Assembly (NCBI GenBank): GCA_022447225.1
Contig: JAKVAZ010000012.1
Coordinates: 180,507 to 244,506, forward strand
DNA from: Fuerstiella sp.
GTDB lineage: Bacteria; Planctomycetota; Planctomycetia; Planctomycetales; Planctomycetaceae
DNA: 64,000 bases
Reading direction: 5' to 3'
The position numbers and the translations under genes were made by a program. Under the pieces are notes generated by a model, which saw only the letters and a program-made list of their open reading frames with translations, searched no databases and was not told the DNA's origin. How positions within the stretch are numbered: position 1 is the stretch's first letter; each line of letters starts with the position of its first letter. Of the stretch, positions 19,240 to 28,430 are shown one piece after another.

Positions 19240-19851
19240 ATGTCACATTTCAAAGCAGTCAGGCATTTGCGGCGCCGTGACAGTTTGCTCAGACCAGAGA
19301 TCGATCGAATTGGACGCTGCAGCCTGCAACCGCGAGGCGGACGATTTTCGCTGATTGCCGGTGCGATCCTTTCGCAGCAAATCTCCGTCGCTGCCGCCCA
19401 AACGATTCGTCGAAAACTGCAATCCCGGCTGCCTGGCAGAAGATTGTCTGCCAAAGAACTGCTGGGCCTGTCAAACGCCGATTTTCAGGCTTGCGGGGTG
19501 TCCCGTCAGAAGCGGGAGTACCTTCGGCATCTGTCGCAGCATGTTGTCGACGGTCAGCTGAACTTCCGCCGACTTGTTCGACTTCCCGACGAAGAAGTCA
19601 TCAGTGAACTCACCAGGGTTAAAGGCATCGGACGCTGGACGGCCCAGATGTTTTTAATCTTTGGCCTGGGACGTCCGGATGTTTTTGCACCGGATGACCT
19701 TGGCCTGCGCAATGCCATGGTCCGCATCTATTCACTCTCAAATCCAACATCGGACGATCTGAACGCAGTGGCTGCCCGCTGGAGTCCTCATCGAAGCGTC
19801 GCCAGTTGGTACCTGTGGAGATATCTGGATAACCAGCCCGACGAATGCTGA
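19240..19851 (+). CDS. DNA-3-methyladenine glycosylase II family (AlkA-like)
   Basis: The roughly 203-residue protein has the helix-hairpin-helix-GPD core of the DNA glycosylase superfamily. The hairpin reads LTRVKGIGRWTAQMFLIF and is followed by the catalytic aspartate in APDDLGLR. An SLIAGAILSQQIS segment (about 40-52) is typical of AlkA-type enzymes. They excise alkylated bases such as 3-methyladenine, starting base-excision repair. There is no [4Fe-4S] cluster, which separates it from EndoIII/MutY. I prefer ATG 19240 (MSHFKAVRHL, the family-style N-terminus) over the GTG at 19198 that would overlap the protease stop. It lies 39 bases after the protease gene. Confidence 0.88.
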   Translation: MSHFKAVRHLRRRDSLLRPEIDRIGRCSLQPRGGRFSLIAGAILSQQISVAAAQTIRRKLQSRLPGRRLSAKELLGLSNADFQACGVSRQKREYLRHLSQHVVDGQLNFRRLVRLPDEEVISELTRVKGIGRWTAQMFLIFGLGRPDVFAPDDLGLRNAMVRIYSLSNPTSDDLNAVAARWSPHRSVASWYLWRYLDNQPDEC

Positions 19852-19964
19852 CCACAGTAAGAATTAATCCGGCGGGCTCCGACAACCAGACGAGGAGTGA
19901 ACTCTGCAGGCTGTGGCAGAGAGATTGTTCGTCTGTGAGGCAACGGGTCTTTAATATAACGGGA

Positions 19965-21167
19965 TCAAAACAGATAGTGTCGCAGCCAGTTGCCGGCGAG
20001 TACATTCGTGACTGTTGCTGCGCCGAGCGACAGACAGAACGCCGTTACCAGCAGAAGGCACACTTCTGTACTCACCAGTATCACCGTGGTGCCTCGGGCA
20101 CTCCCAATACGTTCCATTGTTTTCATCTCGGGCGCCCTCAATCGAACGCTTAAAAATATCACCAGCCCCAGAAGTACTCCGGTAATTACGCCGGAAAGTA
20201 TGGCCGCAATTCGGAAAAGCTGTTCGATTCTGAACACCATCGCCAGCAGTTCATCGACAACCTGACCAGGTTTGACACAGATCGCTCTGCTGCTTCTTGC
20301 GGACGCATAACGTCCCAGAAGCATTGTCTGTGACTGACGATTCTGTGGTACGGCAATGATTTCCGTAACGGGAAATTCCGATTCGTCACCATGAAAATGG
20401 AACGATGATTCATTCTCATCGGTGATTTCAGTGTACGAAAGGACTGAGGCATTAGCCTGAAGAGGTCCCGAAGGATCAGCCTCCAGTAACTGCTCCTCTG
20501 CGTCCACGGACAGTGCCTGATGGCCGTGTCCGATACCTTCAATGATCCATGCCGTGTGGATGTCCACAAAAACGGCATCGTCGTCCGGGGACCACGATTC
20601 TTCCAGAACTCCCACGACTCTCATGTTCAGCGGATAGTCGCCGGCGAGGTTAAACGCATTCTGTGGAGCCGACAGTAGATAATCTCCAGGTATCAATCCG
20701 CTTTGTTCGGCAAATCTCGCACCAAGCACACAGTCTCCCAGGCGAGTCAGAGAATCGCCCCTGCAGATCTTCAACCCGCGAAACTCAAAATATTCTAGTG
20801 AGGTTCCTATGATCGGGGCGCCCGGAGCATGCCGCACCTCCTGCGTCCTGAAGCGAATATGCAGCGGAATGGCAGAGGCGAATCCAGTGTCACGAATGTA
20901 ATCCGATTCCTCCATTGTTAATGGGGCCGGTGCCGCAGTCTGGAAATACAGTCCGTGAAGGACCAGATCAATCCGACTGCCACGAACTCCGATGATTAAC
21001 GGGGTCGATGCGGCCCTGAGCACGATTTCATTCTGGAACTCATGAACAAACATTCGCGCAGTGATCGGAAGCCACAAAGTCGTGGCCAGACACAGAGTGA
21101 TCGTGACAGAACGACCCCGATACCACGCCAAAGAGCGCAGGGCAAGAAACAACGCGTTACGCAGCAC
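19965..21167 (-). CDS. ABC transporter permease of the FtsX/MacB/LolC type
   Basis: The roughly 400-residue membrane protein has one N-terminal membrane segment (about 14-36), a long extracytoplasmic domain (about 40-285) and hydrophobic segments near the C-terminus (IAAILSGVITGVLLGLVIFL and VILVSTEVCLLLVTAFCLSLG). This is the FtsX-like topology with one fewer helix visible than usual. It pairs with the ATPase encoded just upstream. I place the start at GTG 21167, preceded by GGGAGG and overlapping the ATPase stop by 11 bases; this gives translational coupling. The pair belongs to the exporter class that moves lipoproteins, peptides or macrolides by mechanotransmission. The cargo is unknown. 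Confidence 0.82.
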   Translation of the reverse strand: MLRNALFLALRSLAWYRGRSVTITLCLATTLWLPITARMFVHEFQNEIVLRAASTPLIIGVRGSRIDLVLHGLYFQTAAPAPLTMEESDYIRDTGFASAIPLHIRFRTQEVRHAPGAPIIGTSLEYFEFRGLKICRGDSLTRLGDCVLGARFAEQSGLIPGDYLLSAPQNAFNLAGDYPLNMRVVGVLEESWSPDDDAVFVDIHTAWIIEGIGHGHQALSVDAEEQLLEADPSGPLQANASVLSYTEITDENESSFHFHGDESEFPVTEIIAVPQNRQSQTMLLGRYASARSSRAICVKPGQVVDELLAMVFRIEQLFRIAAILSGVITGVLLGLVIFLSVRLRAPEMKTMERIGSARGTTVILVSTEVCLLLVTAFCLSLGAATVTNVLAGNWLRHYLF

Positions 21168-21861
21168 CGGAGCCTCCCGCGTCTGTTCGCCCGCTGACAC
21201 ACAGACTGCTGAAGTTAATCGTCCTGTCAAACCGGGACAGCAGAGAATGATCGTGAGAAACCATCAGTAGCGTAGCTCCGGAATCCCGGACATGACGAAT
21301 CAGTAATTCCACGATCTGCTGCGTACTTTCGGGGTCAAGATTACCGGTTGGTTCATCCGCCAGCAGCAGTGAAGGGTCTGTCAGTAAAGCCCGGCAGATT
21401 GAGACACGTTGTCGTTCCCCCTGTGACAATCGCGTCACAGAACGGTGGCCCGCCTGGTTTAAGCCAACCTGTGTGAGCAGATCACGTGCTCGGTTGCGAA
21501 GTACGGAGGTCAGTTCCAGTGCAGGACTGATTCGTGCCGGCAGTAAAACATTATCCAGGACATTGAGATAATCGATCAGCTCAAAGCTTTGAAACACAAG
21601 TCCGATTGTATTTAGACGGAATGCTCGTCGTCGGTTCGCTGTCAGCTTTGAAAGTTCCCGGTCAGCAACAACGACTGAACCATCTGTAGCCGGCAAAATT
21701 CCAGCAATGATGTTCAATAACGTTGTTTTTCCCGAACCACTCGGCCCCGTAACTGCGACTGCTGAACTGGGCGCGACATCAAGTAACGGAATCTGTAGTT
21801 TAAAGTCACCAAAAGGCCACGAGAACTGCAGATCACGAATTGCTATCATGGGTTCATGCAT
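21157..21861 (-). CDS. ABC transporter ATP-binding protein (LolD/MacB type)
   Basis: The 234-residue ATPase has Walker A GPSGSGKTT, Q-loop LVFQSFELI, signature LSQGERQR, Walker B LLLADEPTGNLD and H-loop MVSHDHSLL, all intact. The DEPTGNLD form is characteristic of the LolD/MacB/FtsE branch that works with FtsX-like permeases. It powers the permease encoded next, with which it overlaps by 11 bases. ATG 21861 is preferred because AGGA lies about 9 bases before it; ATG 21849 is a possible alternative. The two genes form a complete exporter unit, with no periplasmic adaptor seen. Confidence 0.92.
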   Translation of the reverse strand: MHEPMIAIRDLQFSWPFGDFKLQIPLLDVAPSSAVAVTGPSGSGKTTLLNIIAGILPATDGSVVVADRELSKLTANRRRAFRLNTIGLVFQSFELIDYLNVLDNVLLPARISPALELTSVLRNRARDLLTQVGLNQAGHRSVTRLSQGERQRVSICRALLTDPSLLLADEPTGNLDPESTQQIVELLIRHVRDSGATLLMVSHDHSLLSRFDRTINFSSLCVSGRTDAGGSGAA

Positions 21862-22106
21862 TATTGTAATCCTGACGACTTCTGTCCGACTGATACCAGA
21901 CACAATCAACCGGCCGTGTCATCGGGTGCAGTTTACCAGTTCTGCCGGTCTGCCGGGCCTGTCGGTCCCGCGAAGACTGAGATATCTTCGTTTCCAGCGA
22001 CTCCGTTGCGGAAACATCCGTGTAGAACCCGATCCCGGTGCTGCTGTTCTTCATCAGGCAGCCTGACGGTCGGTTACAGTGTGACGTTAATCAGTGAGAT
22101 CTTTCC

Positions 22107-22472
22107 ATGGCACGGTGCGATCAGGGTTATCTTTGCGATGTCTGTGGTGAACAGGTCAGCTCCATTCGTGAAAGTGACCTCTACCTGCGTTACGTGATCG
22201 GTCGGATCGCGACTCGTGAGCTTATGAGTAGTCCCGAGCGGCACCTCCGCTGCAATGTTGTCACGGCACAGTTCATCGATTCCCCGGATTTTGATCCGAT
22301 TATCGCTGAGGGACCATTCTCGCGACGCGAACTGGACGAAGAATCTGTTCAGACCCAAACCGAACTGATTACTCGCGGCTGGTATCGACTGCAGGAGTTA
22401 GCACAGCAGGCTCAAACCCTGCCCCTTTCTGAATATCCACTCCAGGAATTTCGTCGGCAGCAGAACATGTGA
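22107..22472 (+). CDS. Conserved-looking hypothetical protein with CxxC motif
   Basis: This 121-residue soluble protein has a CDVCGEQ motif at residues 10-13, possibly half of a zinc site; the only other cysteine is Cys49. The rest is acidic and helical with no membrane segment. I do not recognise a family. It is flanked by leftward ABC transporter genes and convergent with the decarboxylase gene. The start ATG has only GAGATC before it. Coding is supported by a single clean frame and protein-like composition. Confidence 0.55.
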   Translation: MARCDQGYLCDVCGEQVSSIRESDLYLRYVIGRIATRELMSSPERHLRCNVVTAQFIDSPDFDPIIAEGPFSRRELDEESVQTQTELITRGWYRLQELAQQAQTLPLSEYPLQEFRRQQNM

Positions 22473-22498
22473 ACACCAACGTCAGTGGCCGCTGAGGT

Positions 22499-23923
22499 TC
22501 AGACCGCGTAGAGCCGAATGCGGCTGACGGAATGATGAATATCGGCCTCCGAGGTGTGATGGTTCAAAACCACGAATCGAAGCATGCTGCGACCGTTAAT
22601 CAGGGTCGTGGACAGCATCAACTCACCGCTTGCCAGACTGTCCTCCATGAGTTTCGTATCACGAGCGGCTCGCTCATGTTCTGTTTCACCTCTGCGCGGT
22701 CGATGTCTGAATCCAACCACAGATAATGTCGGCATAATGACGTCAAGTCGCGGGTCTTCGGCCAGCAGCACAGCAGCCATTCTGGCCAGTCGCATGTCTT
22801 CGCTGATTTGATGCGCAAGCTGAGCACGTCCGCAGGTGCGGATCACCATCCATACGGGTAACACGCGTGCGGGCCGTGACAGTTCGGGGCCGTATTCGTA
22901 AAAATTAATTTCGTCGGTCGGCAGATCTTTAAGATAGTCACCTGCTGTGCGAAAAGCCGATGTCAGTGCATTTCGGTCCCGCACAATCACACAGCCGATT
23001 CCCATCGGACAGTACAGCCATTTATGAGGGTCCAGGGTCAGTGAGTCCGCCTGCTGTATTCCGGCCAGCAGCTGCCGTCCATTGGGGGTCAACGCTGCAA
23101 ATCCACCATAGGCTGCATCCACGTGAAACCAGATATTATGTTTTCTGCAGATTTCCCCGAGTTCAGCAAGAGGATCGATTGTTCCGAGATTAGTCGTCCC
23201 CGCGTTGGCGATGAGACACAGCGGCACTCGGCCGTCGTTTATGTCATCGCGTAACACGGAATACAGCCAATTCACGTCCATCTGAAACGACTGATTGACG
23301 GGCACGGTTCGAACCGTGTCATCGTCAAATCCAAGAATTGATACAGCTCGCGTAACGGACGCATGTCCTTCACTGGACACATAGATCGACACCGGTGTGT
23401 CGCGATTTGTTCGACGAGTACGGGCTGCCGCCAGAGCCGTCAGGTTGGCCATGGAACCACCGCTGGTCAAGACGCCGGCTGCTGCAGGATCGTAACCAAG
23501 CATCTCAGCGATCCAGCGGATCACAGTGATCTCCAGGGCGCTAACGGTGGCGCCTCCCAGCCAGGTGCCAACGAACGGATTCGTCCCGGCTGCCAGCATT
23601 GCCCCAAGCATTCCTGCAAAACTGGACGGTCCCGGAATATAGGCATGAAATCGCGGATGATTGATGGACGTCAGATCCGGCAGAATACGTTCAAAAAAGA
23701 ACTCCAGACACTCGTCGTGTGTTGAGGGAAGTTCCGGGAGCGGCTCATCAACCAGTGAACTGAAGTCAGCCTGAGTGCCCCGTCTGGCAACCGGCTGCCG
23801 GCGCAGATCAGAAAGATGACTGATGATTTCATCCACGAGCCGATAGCCCAGTACACGCATCTCCTGCGAAGATGGATCAAGTCGTTCTCTTCGGGAATTC
23901 GGATGATTTGGTAAGTCAGCCAT
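22499..23923 (-). CDS. PLP-dependent group II amino acid decarboxylase
   Basis: The roughly 474-residue protein matches the aromatic-L-amino-acid/glutamate decarboxylase family. It has the early HPRFHAYIPGP substrate-side segment, GGSMANLTALAAART for cofactor phosphate contacts, HVDAAYGGF, and the Schiff-base lysine K301 in DPHKWLYCP. These enzymes remove the carboxyl group of aromatic amino acids, dopa, histidine or 2,4-diaminobutyrate. I cannot fix the substrate; the fold-type I layout and length suit the aromatic/diaminobutyrate branch. ATG 23923 is chosen because upstream residues (to 24229) look non-coding. The N-terminal LVDEIISHL is family-typical. Confidence 0.9.
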   Translation of the reverse strand: MADLPNHPNSRRERLDPSSQEMRVLGYRLVDEIISHLSDLRRQPVARRGTQADFSSLVDEPLPELPSTHDECLEFFFERILPDLTSINHPRFHAYIPGPSSFAGMLGAMLAAGTNPFVGTWLGGATVSALEITVIRWIAEMLGYDPAAAGVLTSGGSMANLTALAAARTRRTNRDTPVSIYVSSEGHASVTRAVSILGFDDDTVRTVPVNQSFQMDVNWLYSVLRDDINDGRVPLCLIANAGTTNLGTIDPLAELGEICRKHNIWFHVDAAYGGFAALTPNGRQLLAGIQQADSLTLDPHKWLYCPMGIGCVIVRDRNALTSAFRTAGDYLKDLPTDEINFYEYGPELSRPARVLPVWMVIRTCGRAQLAHQISEDMRLARMAAVLLAEDPRLDVIMPTLSVVGFRHRPRRGETEHERAARDTKLMEDSLASGELMLSTTLINGRSMLRFVVLNHHTSEADIHHSVSRIRLYAV

Positions 23924-24159
23924 ACGGACAACACTCGAAAACTCATAAAATTGTCGAAAAATCTGAGCGGCACCACGGAGTACTACAACCGGTTTCCATC
24001 CTGCAATCGCTCCAGTTGAGCGGACCAGCGATCCGGAGAACCCGCTGCAGATGTTTCTGGCGTCGGCAGTCTCGCGAATTGGCGGTTCCTGCAGTAAACT
24101 CTGAGTCCGGTGTTGCCACCAGTCATATTCTTCAATTCCTGCCTCCACGAGATCTTCAC

Positions 24160-24726
24160 ATGCTAAGAACAACTCTAGTCGCCGTAATGCTTTCCGGGAC
24201 TTCGGGATTCGTGTTCGGAGCTGATGCACCGGCCAAAACCGAGGAAGTCAAACACAAAGACCTGACGCTGAACGTCCCGGAAAACTGGAGCAATACCGGA
24301 AAACGAAACTCAATGCGGCTGGCAACTTATGAGATCCCGGCGGTGAAGGGTGACAAAGAGTCAGGTGAACTTGCCATTTTTAACTTTCCCGGTGGAGGTG
24401 GAGGCGTTGGTCAGAACATCAGTCGCTGGGTGGGCCAGTTTGACAGCAAGGGACGAGAACACAAGATCACCAAAGGTAAAGCCGGTGACCACGACTATTA
24501 CGTGGTGGAAGTGTCCGGAACGTACAACAAGTCAGTGGGGCCGCCAATCCGGCGCCAGACCAGACCTGTTGAAGGTTCACGAATGCTGGCTGTAATTTTA
24601 CAACTGAACAAAGGCGTCTACTTCCTCAAGATGACCGGCAAAGATGCGACGGTAAAAGCCCAGTCAACAGCTTTTCGTAAATCATTTGGCGGCAGTGAAA
24701 AATCCGAAGAGAAATACAAAGGTTAG
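24160..24726 (+). CDS. Exported hypothetical protein, 188 residues
   Basis: This protein has a signal peptide (MLRTTLVAVMLSGTSGFVFGA) and a mature domain of about 165 residues that begins TLNVPENWSNT, reminiscent of PsbP-like or 'serine/threonine kinase extracellular' beta domains in planctomycetes. A glycine run (FPGGGGGVGQNISRW) sits near residues 80-95. I do not assign a function. The ATG at 24160 is used; a longer in-frame extension upstream is antisense to the decarboxylase and looks spurious. Its promoter must overlap the 5' end of the decarboxylase gene region. Confidence 0.68.
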   Translation: MLRTTLVAVMLSGTSGFVFGADAPAKTEEVKHKDLTLNVPENWSNTGKRNSMRLATYEIPAVKGDKESGELAIFNFPGGGGGVGQNISRWVGQFDSKGREHKITKGKAGDHDYYVVEVSGTYNKSVGPPIRRQTRPVEGSRMLAVILQLNKGVYFLKMTGKDATVKAQSTAFRKSFGGSEKSEEKYKG

Positions 24727-25053
24727 CTGTTCTCAACATCCGCAGATGCCACAGCGTCCCTCAGATTCGGTCCCACGTTTGGCCAACACACAGATGTGAA
24801 TCGATGTTTACCGTTTTGGATCTCCGGCAGCACTCGGAACGAATCACAGGTGACAGGAATCCGGGACGGCATGGCGGCCGGACCACTGGTCAATCACCTT
24901 GACCGGTTTGTCGGCCCGCCGGGGACAGAACCGGTCCGAATTTTAGGGCAGCCCCAGGAACTGCACTGAGACTGAAATTCCAAACCGCCCTGAATTTCAA
25001 AGTCTAACGATTTTGTTGACAACGACGGCGCGAAACCAAGCCTGAAACATGCA
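24727..25053. other. Intergenic region, no gene seen
   Basis: These 327 bases separate the exported protein gene from the convergent YkgJ-type gene. No convincing frame or terminator hairpin is visible. Confidence 0.4.
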
Positions 25054-25437
25054 CTAACCAGGTAAACCCATATCACAACGAGACAGTCGACAAAGATCAG
25101 TACCAATTTCAAACCGTCTGCAGGCTGAGGGCCGCTGATCATAATGGCGACAACGTCGGGTTCGGAGGTCAAACCAAACGCATGGAAGATTATCGAAATG
25201 CTGATCGGCAGCGATCCGGTCGTCGATCGGCTTTCGCTGCAGGTCGCTGACACCGAGTGCGATGTCTTCTCCGGGCTCGAAGGGCGGTACAGGAGTCATC
25301 ATGCAGCAGGCACCACAGTCATCGCACGACTCAATCACGGGAAGTACATGTGGCTTAGGCGCAGGAGAATCCGCATCCGAATTCACGTTCTGTCCGTTTA
25401 CACAATGAGATCCCGCTGATGGATCAGTCTGACCCAC
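25054..25437 (-). CDS. YkgJ-family cysteine cluster protein (UPF0153-like)
   Basis: The protein, up to 127 residues, contains CDDCGACC (the CxxCxxCC signature) near residue 38, then PCVWFD, RRCRHYDQRPSACRRFEIG and a terminal CRLSRC. This spacing matches the YkgJ/CxxCxxCC family, thought to bind zinc or an Fe-S cluster; the function is unknown. The GTG at 25437 would overlap the divergent kinase gene start by 19 bases. A GTG at 25386 (giving 110 residues and keeping all cysteines) is equally plausible, so the N-terminus is uncertain. Confidence 0.8.
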   Translation of the reverse strand: MGQTDPSAGSHCVNGQNVNSDADSPAPKPHVLPVIESCDDCGACCMMTPVPPFEPGEDIALGVSDLQRKPIDDRIAADQHFDNLPCVWFDLRTRRCRHYDQRPSACRRFEIGTDLCRLSRCDMGLPG

Positions 25438-26762
25438 TTTCGATTCCTCCTGCTGACGACCTCACGATCACAGGAATCGCGACCGACCTGCGAGCCGAGT
25501 CGATTACTCTGCGCATTCGCTGGTTCGGATTATGCGTCGGTTACATCCTTGTCAATTTCGGTGGTTTTCTCAATGAATCAGATTCCCGAAACGAGTTGGC
25601 GTTGAATGCCATTCTGTCGCTTGGAGCGGTTTATGCAGTGATTGATACATGGTGGAGCGCCCGAGGCAAGGTGTTTTTGTCAGAATTTCAACTCGCAGTG
25701 TCTGCAATGGAGGCACTGTTCATCGGGCTGCTGTGTTTCTTTGACGATGGTGTGCCGAGTCCGTTTCGATTCTACTATTTTCTGTCGCTGCTGGTCTGTG
25801 CTATCCGTCATACGCCGTCACTGACGTTTACAACGTTCGGCATGCACGCAGTTAGCTATTGTTTTCTGGGCCTCACGGCCACTCAAATGACCCCGAAAAC
25901 ATGGGTCACACTTGCCCTCACGGTACTCTTTCTGGGCTGGGCCTCCTGGGCGATCAACGCTCTCACCGGCCTTCTGAAGTCGGCCGGTGAACGTCTGGAG
26001 ATACTGAATCTGGAGCTGCGTAATAATCAGGCCACATTGGAGTCACGGATTTCCGAACGAACGCAGGCACTCCAGGAATCCCAGGCGAGGATGGTACAGC
26101 AGGAAAAACAGGCGGCGTTTGGACTGCTGGCTGCCGGAATTGCACACGAAGTCGGCAACCCGCTCGCGTCCATTAGCTCAATTGTCCAGATGCTGAATCG
26201 TCGCAGGCAGGACGACTACACAGCCGGCCGACTGCATATGGTGGACGCTCAACTTCGTCGGATTCAGAAGATTCTGAGGGAACTGGTGGGATTCAGTCGG
26301 CCGGCCAGTCAGGACGTCACGACCGTGGATCTTCATGCTGTGATTTCGGACGCACTCAACATTGCCAAATACTACAAACGCTGGAAGGGGAAAAAGGTCG
26401 TCACGGAATTCAGTCCCGGGATGCCGATCCTGCGCACTGTTTATGACCAGCTTGTCCAACTGGTGCTCAATCTGGTTCTGAATGCCCTGGACGCAACAGC
26501 CGAAGGCGCCACAATCACCGTTTCTACGGACGTGCTCGCGGATGACGAACAGGTTGCTATTACGATTTCAGATCAGGGGCACGGGATTCCACTGGAAGTC
26601 CAGCAGGAGATTTTTAATGCTTACTTCACGACCAAGAGCACGGGAACCGGACTGGGACTGTTCGTCTGCCGTCAACTCGCTGAAACCGAACTTGGCGGCA
26701 GCATCGATCTGGTGCGTTCCGATTCCTCCGGCACCATTTTTCGTATTCGGCTTCCGCTGTGA
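25419..26762 (+). CDS. Membrane-bound sensor histidine kinase
   Basis: The 447-residue protein has a membrane region of about six helices (residues 32-185), a short coiled coil (about 190-230), a HisKA phosphoacceptor domain with H243 in GIAHEVGNPLASI, and a C-terminal HATPase domain with N-box LVLNALDA, G1 DQGHGIP and G2 TGLGLFVCRQL. It would autophosphorylate in response to a membrane or small-molecule signal and pass phosphate to a response regulator. No response regulator gene is nearby; instead the next gene, overlapping by 4 bases, encodes a zinc-protease-like lipoprotein. The start ATG 25419 fits the hydrophilic N-terminus. Confidence 0.92.
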   Translation: MDQSDPLSIPPADDLTITGIATDLRAESITLRIRWFGLCVGYILVNFGGFLNESDSRNELALNAILSLGAVYAVIDTWWSARGKVFLSEFQLAVSAMEALFIGLLCFFDDGVPSPFRFYYFLSLLVCAIRHTPSLTFTTFGMHAVSYCFLGLTATQMTPKTWVTLALTVLFLGWASWAINALTGLLKSAGERLEILNLELRNNQATLESRISERTQALQESQARMVQQEKQAAFGLLAAGIAHEVGNPLASISSIVQMLNRRRQDDYTAGRLHMVDAQLRRIQKILRELVGFSRPASQDVTTVDLHAVISDALNIAKYYKRWKGKKVVTEFSPGMPILRTVYDQLVQLVLNLVLNALDATAEGATITVSTDVLADDEQVAITISDQGHGIPLEVQQEIFNAYFTTKSTGTGLGLFVCRQLAETELGGSIDLVRSDSSGTIFRIRLPL

Positions 26763-28342
26763 TGCCTGGCCCTGTTGATCAAGACGGAATGCCACAGTCG
26801 CCCGCACAATTCGTACTGATCTGGTTTTTGATGGCGGGCACAGCCGTTGTTGGCGGCTGCTCGAAGTCTGCTGTTCCAGGATCTTCGTCTGAGCGAAGTC
26901 AGATAACACATGAGCCTAAAGGAGATGACTTGCCGGTGGCTGCTGCCGATTCTGCGGTCACAGTGTCGGAATCTGACGCATCTCCTCCCGAATCTTCCAC
27001 TGATGCCACCGTTCCCCGGTCAGATGGCAACGATCCGAAGCGTGCAGAAATCAATCGGGAATCGCTCTACAGAATTCCCCAAAACTCCCCCGAACTGAAT
27101 CATCGGCGACTCGCTGCTGCGGGAATTCATGTTCTCGAATCCCGCCGTCTGATCCTGCTGACAGATCTGCCCCCGGAAATCGTTCAGGATCTGCCTCAGC
27201 TTGCCGATCACTATTTTGAGTTCCTGGAGCAGGTCTGCGGAAAAATCCGACCGGCAAGGTCCGGAGTCGACTTCAGGGCGATCGGCTGCCTGATCAACGA
27301 CTTTGAATTGTTTCAGTCTGCAGGTCTGGTTCCGGATCGGGTCGTCAGTATGCGGCACGGTCAGCAGGTCGGATATCAATTCTGGATGCGGAACCAGGCT
27401 GACGAATACTACCGCCGGCATTTGTTGCTGCATGAATTCGCACACGTCTACATGACCTGTGACACGGGGCTGAGTAATATTCCCGATGGCTGGTTTATGG
27501 AAGGCGCCGCCGAAGTATTTGCAACTCATTCGACGTTCCATGGCAGGACGACTTTCGGTGTCATGCCGTCCGAGACGACGGAATTCGGGGGCTGGGGACG
27601 AATTTCGGCGATTCGGCCTCCACGGCGGGCTCGTTCAACTCCGATTTTCGAACGCCGGAAGATTCCGTCCATGCAGGAGGTTCAGTTTCCGACAGTCAAC
27701 CCGCCCGTTGACGATGTGCGTTACGCCTGGTGGTGGGCACTGTCCTGGATGCTCAGCAACCACCCCGAATACAAAGACGACTGGGCAGGATTGTGTTACA
27801 GCCGGGGACAGAACGAATTTTTTCAAAAAATGACACAAATCCGCGAACGACATGGTCTGCGACTTTCAGCCGACTGGCTGCTGTTTGCTGAGTCCTTATG
27901 TGAAGGATTCGATCCTGGACGGGCGTTTGCCAAACATCGTGATCCGGATCAGGCAGCCCCCAAACAACTGGTTCTCTTTGCAGAACGAGGCTGGCAGGAC
28001 AGCGGTCGGGACATGTTATCCGGCGACGTACTGTCCATCACCTGTACCGGCCGGTGTACCATCGAAGAAACAACGTCACCGTGGATTTCCGAACCCGACG
28101 GGGTGACTCTGGAATACCGTCAGGGACACCCTCTGGGACAGGTAGTTGCGGCACTTGTCAGTCCTGAAGCACAATGGATTTCTCAGCGGATCATCGTGGG
28201 AAGTGACTCAAAACTCACGACACCGCAGGCCGGTCGTCTGTGGCTGCAGATCAATGACAGCGCCGCGAGTCGTGCCGGAAATACGGGATCGTATGCTGTC
28301 ACGATACACGAAGCTTCTGCGCTGACCGACAACGGCCAGTGA
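26759..28342 (+). CDS. Predicted lipoprotein with HExxH metalloprotease-like domain
   Basis: The 527-residue protein has a signal peptide ending in a lipobox-like AVVGGC (Cys34). A low-complexity Ser/Pro/Asp linker (about 35-100) follows. The globular part carries HEFAH at residues 225-229 and, about 20 residues on, GWFMEGAAEVFATHS, matching the HExxH...E layout of gluzincin zinc peptidases. The C-terminal region (from about 400) looks beta-rich. It is probably anchored at the outer face of a membrane. The 4-base ATGA overlap with the kinase gene indicates coupling and a possible signalling link; that link is inference. The function is otherwise unknown. Confidence 0.75.
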   Translation: MMPGPVDQDGMPQSPAQFVLIWFLMAGTAVVGGCSKSAVPGSSSERSQITHEPKGDDLPVAAADSAVTVSESDASPPESSTDATVPRSDGNDPKRAEINRESLYRIPQNSPELNHRRLAAAGIHVLESRRLILLTDLPPEIVQDLPQLADHYFEFLEQVCGKIRPARSGVDFRAIGCLINDFELFQSAGLVPDRVVSMRHGQQVGYQFWMRNQADEYYRRHLLLHEFAHVYMTCDTGLSNIPDGWFMEGAAEVFATHSTFHGRTTFGVMPSETTEFGGWGRISAIRPPRRARSTPIFERRKIPSMQEVQFPTVNPPVDDVRYAWWWALSWMLSNHPEYKDDWAGLCYSRGQNEFFQKMTQIRERHGLRLSADWLLFAESLCEGFDPGRAFAKHRDPDQAAPKQLVLFAERGWQDSGRDMLSGDVLSITCTGRCTIEETTSPWISEPDGVTLEYRQGHPLGQVVAALVSPEAQWISQRIIVGSDSKLTTPQAGRLWLQINDSAASRAGNTGSYAVTIHEASALTDNGQ

Positions 28343-28430
28343 GTAGTTGTCTCCGGCCTGCCGGTCACGTACCGGTCAGTTACTCACTCCCGAACGGCCG
28401 GCCATACAGAACACGATGAGCAAACACTGA

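Noticed and set aside
18251..19246. A 331-codon minus-strand frame
   Set aside because: It is antisense to the serine protease and the glycosylase N-terminus and shows no domain, while the plus strand has an intact catalytic triad.
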